Below, piece after piece: positions 16,067-24,819 of a DNA stretch of 64,000 bases (position 1 is its first letter; each line of letters starts with the position of its first letter). The DNA is from Microseira sp041929235 (lineage in GTDB: Bacteria > Cyanobacteriota > Cyanobacteriia > Cyanobacteriales > Aerosakkonemataceae). Location: positions 35,729 through 99,728 of the forward strand of contig NZ_JBHFNP010000031.1 in NCBI RefSeq assembly GCF_041929235.1. The letters run 5' to 3'. The notes beneath the pieces were generated by a model. That model was not told where the DNA came from. It saw nothing but the letters and a program-made list of their open reading frames with translations, and did not search any database. The position numbers and the translations under genes were made by a program.

Positions 16067-18085
16067 TTATCCAGAGGATTCATGGCTATTCACTAGAAAA
16101 TAAGTCGTCATTTCCCCTTTGCCTTTAATCGCAATATCACCTCGTTTTTTAAAGGCAAATTTGTGCTTTAATCGAGCGTAAACTGCTGAAGTAACCTGAA
16201 TTTTGCCGGGTATACCGCTTGATTCCATGCGCGAAGCAACATTAACCGTATCGCCCCACAAATCGTAGATAAATTTAGTCAGACCAATTACCCCAGCGAC
16301 AACGGGGCCGATATTGATACCAATGCGGAGACAAAAACTTTGACCCAGCTTATGATTAACGCTATCCAGAGACGCTTGCATATCCAAAGCCATGCGCGCG
16401 ATCGCTTCAGCATGATCCTCGCGATAAGTCGGCAAACCTCCTACTACCATATAAGCATCTCCAATAGTTTTAATTTTTTCCAAACCATGTTGTTGAGATA
16501 ATAAGTCAAACTTACTAAAAATCAGGTTGAGTATTTCCACCAATTCGGTCGGACTTTTTTGGGATGAAAAATCGGTAAACCCGACCAAATCCGCAAATAA
16601 AACGCTGACTTCAGAGAAGCTATCGGCAATAATCTGCGGCTGTTCTTGCAATCGGTCGGCAATTGGTTTGGGCAAAATATTTAACAAAAGTCGCTCGGTT
16701 TGTTCCTTTTGATATTTTAAAGCTTCTTGGGCTAGTTTCCGCGCCGTAATATCAGAAACCGTCCCTTCGTAGTACAACAACTTTCCCTGAGAATCGCGCA
16801 CCGCACGGGCATTTTCAGAAATCCAAATTTTTTGCCCATCCTTACGGTAAATCATCGACTCAAATCCAATTACTGCATTATCTGTTTCCATTGCAGCAAC
16901 AAACTCGTTCCGGCGGTTGGGGTCAACATAAAGCTGTTGCGAAATATCTTGTAAACTCGTCATCAATGCTGCGGGAGAGTCATAACCATACAGTTTTGCC
17001 AGCGCTGGATTAGCACTCAACAAACGTCCAGAAGGCGTCGCTTGATAAATGCCTTCCACCGCATTTTCCACAATACTGTGATAGCGATCTTCCGCAATTC
17101 GCAGCGTATCTTCCATTTGCTTGCGCTGGATCAGCGCCCCTAACTGAGTTGCTACCGCCGTCACCAACTCGATTAACCGCGAACTGGTAGCCGCCGTTGT
17201 TTTCTTATAAAAAATCAAAATTGCTAACACTTGCTCGTTCACCAGAATCGGCACCCCAAAAGCGGCTTTTAATCCGGCGGCGATCGCAATTTGAGAACGC
17301 AGGAAACTTTGCTCGTCTTCTGCGGAAATATCTTCTATCCATTCGGGCTGTTTAGAAGTCCAAATCCTCCCTTGTAACCCAACATTGGGGCCAAATTTTA
17401 AACTTAAACTTTGATGTCTGAAATCCGAGAAACTGGGGTCGCTAGCATACCAACCTTGACTGCATTCTAAAACCCTGCCATCATTGCTGGGAATCCAAGC
17501 ATCTCCATAATTCCATTGAATAGTTATACAAACTAAACGCAAAACTGCTGCTAAAGCCGAGTGAACGTCATCGCAGCGGCTAATCGCTTGGGTTGTTGCC
17601 AGCAACAGGCGAATTTCCACCTCAGCTTGTCGGCGGGATTCAATTTGCTTTTGCAGCAGTGCATTTTGATCGATTAGTTTTAATTCGACCTCCCGCAAGC
17701 GCAAGTGATTCTTGATGCGCGCTACAACTTCTACCGGATCGAAGGGTTTCGTAATGTAGTCTACCCCGCCCACATCAAAAGCTTTTACCTTATCCAATGA
17801 TTCTCCCAAAGCACTTAAAAAAATCACTGGAATTTCGCGAGTTCTCTTATCTGCTTTAAGCCGATCGCAGACTTGATAACCATCCATTTCCGGCATCATA
17901 ATATCCAGCAAAATCAGGTCAGGGGGAGTTGCCTTAGCAGATTTCAGCGCCAGTTTGCCGTTGGGTGCAACTCGCACTTCATACCCTTCCTCGGACAACA
18001 CCTGAGTTAATAGGCTTAAATTGGCATAGTGGTCGTCAACAACTAAAATATTTCCCTTGGATGGTAGAAGCTGTTCGGGATTCAT
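16067..18085 (-). CDS. Response regulator adenylate cyclase (REC-GAF-PAS-class III cyclase)
   Basis: The 672-residue protein has a receiver (about 11-130, Asp61 in LLDIMMP), a GAF domain (about 150-330), a PAS domain (about 340-460) ending DITARKLAQ, and a class III cyclase domain (about 490-665). Metal-binding Asp499 (FADLVGFTDF) and Asp543 (TIGDAYM) are present. Lys539 (KIKTIGDAY) and Asp608 (YDLWGDTVN) are the adenine-selecting pair, so ATP to cAMP is expected; the NVASRM segment supplies the transition-state Asn and Arg. Its start overlaps the kinase stop as TAATG, which implies translational coupling. Cyanobacterial CyaC-type cyclases also couple phosphorelay to cAMP. Confidence 0.9.
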   Translation of the reverse strand: MNPEQLLPSKGNILVVDDHYANLSLLTQVLSEEGYEVRVAPNGKLALKSAKATPPDLILLDIMMPEMDGYQVCDRLKADKRTREIPVIFLSALGESLDKVKAFDVGGVDYITKPFDPVEVVARIKNHLRLREVELKLIDQNALLQKQIESRRQAEVEIRLLLATTQAISRCDDVHSALAAVLRLVCITIQWNYGDAWIPSNDGRVLECSQGWYASDPSFSDFRHQSLSLKFGPNVGLQGRIWTSKQPEWIEDISAEDEQSFLRSQIAIAAGLKAAFGVPILVNEQVLAILIFYKKTTAATSSRLIELVTAVATQLGALIQRKQMEDTLRIAEDRYHSIVENAVEGIYQATPSGRLLSANPALAKLYGYDSPAALMTSLQDISQQLYVDPNRRNEFVAAMETDNAVIGFESMIYRKDGQKIWISENARAVRDSQGKLLYYEGTVSDITARKLAQEALKYQKEQTERLLLNILPKPIADRLQEQPQIIADSFSEVSVLFADLVGFTDFSSQKSPTELVEILNLIFSKFDLLSQQHGLEKIKTIGDAYMVVGGLPTYREDHAEAIARMALDMQASLDSVNHKLGQSFCLRIGINIGPVVAGVIGLTKFIYDLWGDTVNVASRMESSGIPGKIQVTSAVYARLKHKFAFKKRGDIAIKGKGEMTTYFLVNSHESSG

Positions 18086-21000
18086 TAATCGGTTCTAGGC
18101 TGAGTTAAGATTAATAGTTGCTCAAATTGGTACTGATTAGCCAAATCTAACAAAGCTTTGGCAACAAAGTCATGTTGTGGACGAATTTCCTCGATCAGCG
18201 CCTGCATTCGTTTAATATGCCCTTCGAGGGTTGCCTGGTGTAAATTAGCCAACCAATCCCCAGGTAAAGCAGCTAAGTCAGCTAAAGTCAGCATCCGATC
18301 TCCAATTGGGATTGCATTCCCCTCCTCTGACCCTGCGCCAACGGGCAAGGAAATCGCTTCCGCGTCGATATATCGCACCCCTAAATGATTGCTCAGACAA
18401 ATAAATATTTCTTCCTCACGGAAAGGCTTGCGGATGAAATCATCGCAGCCAACCGATAAGGCAGCAGCCCTCTCTTCTTCAAAAGTACTAGCAGTCAAAG
18501 CAATAATTACAGTACGCTTCTGGGGCATTGGAGATGAATCAAGAGGGGCGGGTTTAGTTAAATTGTCTGTACCAGTTGTATGGTTATTGGTCAAAGTAGC
18601 CCCTACAATTCTCCCCTGCTCCCCTGCTCCCCTGCTCTCCTGCTCAAGATCTCGAATGCGTTGAGTTGCCTCATAACCATCCATAACGGGCATCCGCATA
18701 TCCATCCAAATCAAATGTGGCTTCCAACTCGACCAAATTTCCACAGCTGCTTTACCGTTGTTAGCAACTTGTAATTCAAATCCCAGAGAATTAAAAATTT
18801 TTATCAACAGTCGCCGACTGTCATCTTGGTCATCGACAATTAGTAGGCGATAGCGGGTTTGGTTGGGTTCAATAGCGAGCGTGCCCCGCTTAGGTTGTTT
18901 ATTCTCAATCTCGGTGCCAGCAACTACGCTGGCTTGAATATCAAACTTAAAAATACTACCTTTTCCGACTTGCGAGCTGACAGTAATTTCACCCCCCATC
19001 AACCGCACGAATTGGCGGCTAATCGTTAATCCTAAACCCGTTCCTTCCCGCACTTTTTGACCTGATAAAGTTTGCACGAACGGTTCAAAGATTTTATCTA
19101 ATTCATCAGGGTCAATACCACTTCCCGTATCTTCTACTTCAAAATGCAATTGTTGCAGCAAAGACGGAGACACGGTGACGCGGCGACGCGGGCAGGAAGA
19201 CGGGATGACGCTCTGAGTGGGAGATGCGGAAAGTTCTTGTAGTACATTCCCCGCGTCAGAGTGTCTCCGTGTCCCCCTGTCTTCTTCAACCGCGTTTTCT
19301 TGGTAATTGGGTGTTTCTTTTCCATCACCCAGTCCCACTCTGACTGATATGCTACCCGTTGTGGTAAATTTCATTGCATTACCGAGCAAATTAATCAGCA
19401 CTTCCCGTAACTTAACTTCATCAGTTAGCACGTATTGGGGAACATCAGCAGCCCGCTCGAACAGTAACTGCAATCCCTTATCCTTTGCTTTCAAAGAAAA
19501 CATAAGTTTAACATCATCCAGCAATTGATAAAGGTCGAAATTTTGTTCGTTAAGCGTCAGGCGTCCGGCTTCGATTTTAGATAGGTCAAGCACTTGGTTA
19601 ATTAAGGTGAGCAGGTGTTCGCCACTGCGGCGAATAATGCCCAGATTTTCTAGTTGGTCTGGGGATAAGTTTGGACTGTGACTCATGAGTTGGGAAAAGC
19701 CGAGAATGGCGTTGAGGGGCGTCCGCAATTCGTGGCTCATATTGGCAAGAAACACACTTTTGGCGCGATTGGCGGCTTCGGCGGCTTCCTTGGCTTTGGC
19801 TAATTCTTGTTCTACCCGCTTGCCATCGCTCACGTCAATCGCCACCCCATGCCAGACAATATCGCCGTTTTCCCGCCGTTCCGGTCGAGAATTTCCTTGC
19901 AGCCACTTGACCTTCCCAGATGGCGTGACAATCCGCCATTCACGGGCAAAAGGTTCTAAAGTTTTAGAACTTTGTCTAGTCGCTGCATAAAAACTTTCTC
20001 GGTCATCCGGATGAATGCAGTCATAAATTAACTGAGCATTTTTCATCACCTGCTTCGGTTCTAATTCATAAATTTCTAAACAAGCCGCACTCATATATTC
20101 ATAATCTACCGACCCATCTGGGTGAAACACAACTTCATAAATCGCTCCCGGTACGTTTGCCGCTAATTTCTGAAACCGCGCTTGGCTCTTTTGCAATTCC
20201 TGTTGCGCTTCTTTGCGCGCTGTAATATCTTGAATTTGACAAATAAAATAAAGCGGTTTTTGCTGCAAATTCCGCACCAAAGAAACGCTTATTCGCGCCC
20301 ATATCGTCTGCCTATTTTTATGCAGAAAACGCTTCTCCATGTGATAATAAGGTCGCGTCCCAGCCAATAATTCCCGCACGTATTCCTGGTCACTACCTCG
20401 GTCATCTGGATAAGTTATATCCCCAAACGATAAAGATAGCAACTCTGATTCTGCATAGCCAAACATTTGGCAAACTTGAGGATTGACAGCCAAAGGCTGA
20501 CCCTCTAAAGAAACCAAACACATGCCAATTGCTGCCGTATCAAAAGCTCTTCTGAACCGTTCTTCACTCTGCCGCAATGCTTCTTCTGTTTGCTCGCGTT
20601 CGGCAATTTCCTGCTCTAATTTCACATTGGCGCGGGCAAGTTGGGCAGTGCGTTCTGCCACTTTGGTTTCTAAAGTATGATAGTAGTCTGTTAAAATTTC
20701 TTCAGCTTCTTTGCGTTCTGTAATATCTTGAAAAACATTGATCGCATAAATCACCTTGCCTTGGTCGTCAAAAATGGGGATGCTTCGTACTTCTACAGGG
20801 ATAACTTCTCCTGATCGATGAATTTCCATATCATCAACGGTTACAGTTTCCCCCTTTAATGCCCGTACCGCTGGCAGTTGCTCGGTGGGGTAGAACCGAT
20901 CGGTTCCAGCCAGATAAATCTGGTAAACTTCTGTTAATTTTTCAACGCTGCATTCTGAGACTATCCCTTGACCCAATAAACGCTGTCCGGTTTGATTGAC

Positions 21001-22395
21001 ATAGGAAACCGTGCCATTGGCAGCAATGACACACACCCCGACGGGTAAGGCTTCCAAAAATTGATTCAGTCGGCGTTCGCTTGCTAATAAGGCTTGATTC
21101 AATGTTTTCATTTCGGCAAAGGATTCTTGCAGTTGCTTAGCCATATTATTAAACGAATTGGCCAATTGCCCTACTTCATCCCCTCGGTCAATTTTTACCG
21201 TATTTTCCCAATCCCCCTTGGCAATATTTTTAGCAGCGGCGTTGAGGTGTAAAATCGGACTCGTGACCCAACCAGCGGTGATAATCCCCATGAAAATAGC
21301 GCAGATTAAAGCTACCAGACATAACAGGAATGTCGTGCCAGTGTTGGCATTAATTTGCTCCATAAAGTCAGTTTCTGGAATGACCACGACAATTAGCCAG
21401 TCGAGTCCTTTATTATCTTTAAACGGCAAGACTTGCAAAAAGTGTTTCTCACCGTTGATTTTAAATTCCAGTTGCTCAGACTTTTGCAACAGCTTTTTCT
21501 TGTCAAAATTTGCGGCTAGGTATCGCGCTGTAGCTTGCGTGAGAGCGTTTTGACTGTCTGTGGCTTTAACTCTTTCGGCTCCGTATTCCTTTGGTTTGGT
21601 GCGAAAAGGTTGTTCCCCTGTCGAAGTTGCCACCAACATGCCGTCGCGCTCGATAATAAAACTTTGTCCGGTTTTTCCAATTTCTATTTTTTGTAAGAAA
21701 TAGCCAATTTGCGATAAATTAATATTAGTTAGTAAAACACCTTGAAGTTTACCTTGTTTATCGTAAAAAGGCATCGATGCACCCAGATAAGCGGTAATGC
21801 CTTTAGTATGAGGATAAATCGGACTCCAAGTGGGTTTACCAGCAGCAACGGCGGCTTTATACCAGGGGCGAGTACGGGGATCGAAGTCGCTTTTGTGGTC
21901 TAGGATTTTGGTGCGCTCCCCCAATTCATTTGTAGAATAAGTCCGAAAATCATATCCCGTAGCTGAAGTCCCCACTCGAATTGTCAGCGAACCATCATCG
22001 CGCCTTTCTGCCCCAACGTTATCTTTTCGCTCTAATCCCAATCCGGCATAAGTTAGGCGATCAAATATCTGGATTTGCTGCCAAAAGTGACGTTCCAATC
22101 CTGCGTTATCTTGCAAGTTCAATTGACCGAGGCGAATCGCAGCAGCGTTACTCTGATTAACCTGATGGGGAATCGTTAGGTATGCACGCAGGTTATCCTC
22201 TATATGCTTGGTAATTTCGTGGCGTAATTGACTGGCTAAATCGTTAACAGCCTTCTGTCCGTTACGATAGGAGAGATACCCCACCAGTCCCACCGCCCCG
22301 GCAATTTGCAGGACAAACGGAACGATCAGAACCGTTTGCAGCGGTACTTGTCCATAAATTTTCACAATAACCTGCTTGAGTGGTTGAATAAACAT
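18085..22395 (-). CDS. Membrane hybrid histidine kinase (dCache-HAMP-PAS-HisKA-HATPase-REC)
   Basis: In this 1436-residue protein a first membrane helix (about 19-42) precedes an extracytoplasmic dCache domain (about 45-340; DPRTRPWYKAA, WSPIYPH). A second helix (about 352-375), HAMP and three PAS modules (about 440-560, 605-730, 735-860) follow. HisKA has His888 in NMSHELRTPLNAILGF. The ATPase domain has NAMKF, DTGSGI and GTGLGL, and the C-terminal receiver has Asp1232 in WMDMRMP. Two repeat-encoded inserts lie in frame: about 1038-1079 in the ATPase domain (DRGTRRHSDAG type) and about 1247-1289 in the receiver (RGAGEQG type). The dCache part suggests a small external ligand; partners are very likely the two downstream response regulators. 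Confidence 0.92.
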   Translation of the reverse strand: MFIQPLKQVIVKIYGQVPLQTVLIVPFVLQIAGAVGLVGYLSYRNGQKAVNDLASQLRHEITKHIEDNLRAYLTIPHQVNQSNAAAIRLGQLNLQDNAGLERHFWQQIQIFDRLTYAGLGLERKDNVGAERRDDGSLTIRVGTSATGYDFRTYSTNELGERTKILDHKSDFDPRTRPWYKAAVAAGKPTWSPIYPHTKGITAYLGASMPFYDKQGKLQGVLLTNINLSQIGYFLQKIEIGKTGQSFIIERDGMLVATSTGEQPFRTKPKEYGAERVKATDSQNALTQATARYLAANFDKKKLLQKSEQLEFKINGEKHFLQVLPFKDNKGLDWLIVVVIPETDFMEQINANTGTTFLLCLVALICAIFMGIITAGWVTSPILHLNAAAKNIAKGDWENTVKIDRGDEVGQLANSFNNMAKQLQESFAEMKTLNQALLASERRLNQFLEALPVGVCVIAANGTVSYVNQTGQRLLGQGIVSECSVEKLTEVYQIYLAGTDRFYPTEQLPAVRALKGETVTVDDMEIHRSGEVIPVEVRSIPIFDDQGKVIYAINVFQDITERKEAEEILTDYYHTLETKVAERTAQLARANVKLEQEIAEREQTEEALRQSEERFRRAFDTAAIGMCLVSLEGQPLAVNPQVCQMFGYAESELLSLSFGDITYPDDRGSDQEYVRELLAGTRPYYHMEKRFLHKNRQTIWARISVSLVRNLQQKPLYFICQIQDITARKEAQQELQKSQARFQKLAANVPGAIYEVVFHPDGSVDYEYMSAACLEIYELEPKQVMKNAQLIYDCIHPDDRESFYAATRQSSKTLEPFAREWRIVTPSGKVKWLQGNSRPERRENGDIVWHGVAIDVSDGKRVEQELAKAKEAAEAANRAKSVFLANMSHELRTPLNAILGFSQLMSHSPNLSPDQLENLGIIRRSGEHLLTLINQVLDLSKIEAGRLTLNEQNFDLYQLLDDVKLMFSLKAKDKGLQLLFERAADVPQYVLTDEVKLREVLINLLGNAMKFTTTGSISVRVGLGDGKETPNYQENAVEEDRGTRRHSDAGNVLQELSASPTQSVIPSSCPRRRVTVSPSLLQQLHFEVEDTGSGIDPDELDKIFEPFVQTLSGQKVREGTGLGLTISRQFVRLMGGEITVSSQVGKGSIFKFDIQASVVAGTEIENKQPKRGTLAIEPNQTRYRLLIVDDQDDSRRLLIKIFNSLGFELQVANNGKAAVEIWSSWKPHLIWMDMRMPVMDGYEATQRIRDLEQESRGAGEQGRIVGATLTNNHTTGTDNLTKPAPLDSSPMPQKRTVIIALTASTFEEERAAALSVGCDDFIRKPFREEEIFICLSNHLGVRYIDAEAISLPVGAGSEEGNAIPIGDRMLTLADLAALPGDWLANLHQATLEGHIKRMQALIEEIRPQHDFVAKALLDLANQYQFEQLLILTQPRTD

Positions 22396-22557
22396 CGAGT
22401 AACTCCACCTTGGCGGTTTGTTGTTGATTTCCCACTAGCCGAAATCAACATACCCAGCCTACGCTTGTAAATTTTGGCAGCGCAGCGATCGCACAGGCTG
22501 TATACTGAAAGCTATTTTTACGCCGGACTGGCGCCAAATCCGGCAATTTCCCAGTCT

Positions 22558-23841
22558 TTAATCCCCAATCGGCAACCCAACTTGTAAAACTTGCACCGCC
22601 TCTCCAGCGTTGATTGAGGTTATACCCACTGGCAAAACCGCTAATCCATTGGTTCGCGCTAAGTTAATCAAATTACCGGAACTGTGGCTGCCACCTGCAA
22701 GCTGAAATTCATACCCTCCATCTATTAAATGCATCTGTCCCCAGAGGTATGTTTCTCGCTTGCCATCCGAACGCAAATCTTGACCAGCACGCGCCTGCAC
22801 GAACATCGGTTTCCAACCCTGAGCAAGTCCTGATAGTTTCTTCAGTGCTGGTTGGACAAACCGCCAAAACGTTACCAAAGAAGATGCGGGATTTCCCGGA
22901 AGTCCGAAGTATAAAACCCGGCGCAGGGCTTCGCCGCGCTTAAACGTGGCAAATGTCAAGGGTTTACCCGGTTTAATCGCAACTGCACGCAGGTGTATTT
23001 CAGCACCGAGGGATTCCAGAATCCGGTCTACGTAATCGTAATCTCCCACAGAAACGCCGCCGGAAGAAACAACGATATCGGCAGAGGTGAGGGCGGAGGC
23101 GATCGCATTTTTCAGCGCTTCAGGTTCATCTGGAACAATGCCCAGCAAAAGAGGAATGCCGCCGCTTTGTGCAACTATTGCAGCCATTGCATACTGATTC
23201 GAGTCTACAATCTGACCCGGTTGTAAGGGACGATCCGGCGTCACCAGTTCGTCACCCGTAGATAAAATCGCCACGCGAGGATGGCGGTAAACCGAAACCT
23301 GCGGACATTGCGCCGATGCCAAAATTGCGATTTCCGGGGCGAATAGGGGTATTCCCGGCATCAGGAGGGGCGTACCAGCTTGGTAATAAGATGCCCGATG
23401 GCGCACGAAAGCTTGGGGTTTTGGCGCTGCTAAAATGACAACGCGGGAACCTGAAAGTCGCGTCACTTCCTGCATTACGACGGTATCCGCACCCTCTGGC
23501 ATCATCGCCCCGGTGAATATCCGCGCCGCTTGTCCTGGTTGAATAGTATGCTGGGGCTGCTTTCCCGCCGCGATTTCCTCTACAATTTCCAATACTGCTG
23601 GCTGTTCGGCGCTACAGCCTTCCACGTCCGCATATCGCACCGCGTAACCATCCATCGCCGAATTATCCCAATGGGGAAAATCCAGATGACTCGTTACCGG
23701 CATTGCCAAAATGCGTTCGCGCCGCGTGGCTAAAGTCGTATCAAAAGCCGCCAATAAGTCTACAACCTCTGCATCAAGCTTTGCATCCAACGGTTGCACC
23801 CGATGGAAAATTATTTCCTCTGCTTGTTGAACCGAAAGCAT
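22558..23841 (-). CDS. moeA: Molybdopterin molybdenumtransferase MoeA
   Basis: The protein of about 427 residues starts MLSVQQAEEII, with GGGG/AAAGG-like bases just upstream; an extra eight codons upstream are less likely. It has the MoeA hallmarks: HWDNSAMDGYAVR-type segment (PHWDNSAMDGYAV), IFTGAMMPEGADTVVMQE, the MoCF-fold STGDELV and SSGGVSVGDYD, and GLPGNPASSLVTF. It inserts molybdate into adenylated molybdopterin in cofactor synthesis. It lies on the same strand as the hybrid kinase operon but 162 bases upstream, so shared transcription is possible but not shown. No other molybdenum cofactor gene is in the window. Confidence 0.93.
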   Translation of the reverse strand: MLSVQQAEEIIFHRVQPLDAKLDAEVVDLLAAFDTTLATRRERILAMPVTSHLDFPHWDNSAMDGYAVRYADVEGCSAEQPAVLEIVEEIAAGKQPQHTIQPGQAARIFTGAMMPEGADTVVMQEVTRLSGSRVVILAAPKPQAFVRHRASYYQAGTPLLMPGIPLFAPEIAILASAQCPQVSVYRHPRVAILSTGDELVTPDRPLQPGQIVDSNQYAMAAIVAQSGGIPLLLGIVPDEPEALKNAIASALTSADIVVSSGGVSVGDYDYVDRILESLGAEIHLRAVAIKPGKPLTFATFKRGEALRRVLYFGLPGNPASSLVTFWRFVQPALKKLSGLAQGWKPMFVQARAGQDLRSDGKRETYLWGQMHLIDGGYEFQLAGGSHSSGNLINLARTNGLAVLPVGITSINAGEAVQVLQVGLPIGD

Positions 23842-23867
23842 TGCCTTTTCCCCAGCCTCGTACAATA

Positions 23868-23970
23868 AGTTAGATTTTAGATTTTAGATTTTAGATTTCA
23901 ATACCAACTTGCGCTCTCACAAGTAACATAATTTCCCCCCTGCTCACCTGCCCCCCTGCCCCTGTGACTC
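23868..23970. repeat. TTTAGAT heptamers and C-rich repeat upstream of moeA
   Basis: Four TTTAGAT/TTAGATT units (about 23870-23898) are followed after 30 bases by CCCCTGCTCACCTGCCCCCC-type sequence, one of the AGCAGGTG-family repeats also found near 12890, 35770 and 41490. They sit between divergent moeA and rpmG. Confidence 0.6.
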
Positions 23971-24068
23971 CTCAGCTGCCAGCGGCTGCTTGCACAAGCG
24001 ACTTGTCTTATGCGAGAATAGAAATTTGTGATTAATTCTGTTCTTGACTTTACACCTGAGTTTAAAGT

Positions 24069-24257
24069 ATGGCAAAAGGTGTTCGTATTATCATCACCCT
24101 GGAATGTACCGAGTGTCGCTCTAACCCAGCCAAGCGCTCAAAGGGCGTATCTCGTTACACTTCCACCAAGAACCGTCGCAACACGACGGCAAGGTTAGAA
24201 CTGAAAAAGTTCTGCACTCACTGTAACAAACATACCGTCCACAAAGAAATCAAGTAG
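24069..24257 (+). CDS. rpmG: 50S ribosomal protein L33
   Basis: The 62-residue protein is a full-length L33: MAKGVRIIITLECTEC at the start, YTSTKNRRNTTARLELKKFC in the middle and HCNKHTVHKEIK at the end. The two CxxC pairs (CTEC, CTHC) mean this is the zinc-binding version. It is followed by rpsR and RNase II/R, the usual cyanobacterial order. Confidence 0.97.
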   Translation: MAKGVRIIITLECTECRSNPAKRSKGVSRYTSTKNRRNTTARLELKKFCTHCNKHTVHKEIK

Positions 24258-24358
24258 ATGGTAATGGGTAATGGGTAATCGGTAATGGAAATGACCAATT
24301 ACCAATCACCAATTACCAATCACCAATTACCAATGACCAATGACCAATTACCAAGAAC
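24258..24358. repeat. Heptamer array able to form a hairpin in the rpmG-rpsR gap
   Basis: AATGGGT/AATCGGT units (about 24259-24290) are followed by CCAATTA/CCAATCA units (about 24296-24352), which are their complement, so the transcript between L33 and S18 can fold into a long imperfect stem ending a few bases before the rpsR start codon. The array contains in-frame ATG codons that would add 25 repeat-encoded residues to S18, but the family start is downstream. Confidence 0.65.
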
Positions 24359-24359
24359 T

Positions 24360-24575
24360 ATGACCTACTACCGTCGTCGCCTTTCGCCGATTAAACCAAG
24401 CGAACCAATTGATTATAAAGACATCGATCTGTTGCGGAAATTTATCACCGAACGCGGGAAGATTTTGCCGCGCCGCATTACCGGGTTGACCGCTAAGCAA
24501 CAAAGAGATTTGACACTTGCGATTAAGCGGGCACGCATTGTGGCATTGTTGCCTTTCATCAATCAAGAAGGCTAA
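24360..24575 (+). CDS. rpsR: 30S ribosomal protein S18
   Basis: The 71-residue S18 starts at MTYYRRRLSPIKPSEPIDYK, which matches the family N-terminus. It contains the conserved DLLRKFITERGKILPRRITG and TLAIKRARIVALLPF. The frame is open further upstream through a heptamer repeat (from 24285), but those 25 residues are repeat-encoded and are excluded. No strong Shine-Dalgarno sequence precedes the ATG; the hairpin-forming repeat lies there instead, so translation may depend on coupling to rpmG or be modulated by the fold (inference). Confidence 0.96.
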   Translation: MTYYRRRLSPIKPSEPIDYKDIDLLRKFITERGKILPRRITGLTAKQQRDLTLAIKRARIVALLPFINQEG

Positions 24576-24819
24576 CAAAAATAGTTTTGAGTGGTAGAGA
24601 TAAGGGTTCATCCCTGTGGGAGAGTTTGCCATGAAAGCAGGAACTTAAAACTCTACACTCATAACTATTCAAGCTACTAAACAGATAAACAGAGGAATTG
24701 GGCAAATTAAGAATAGCTTAAAGTCGGAAACGGCGAAGAGGGCGCCTACTAGGAACAAAGCGATGGCGCGCGTCTGGGATAACTTATATATATAGAAGTG
24801 CCGGGAATCAAAGTAACTT

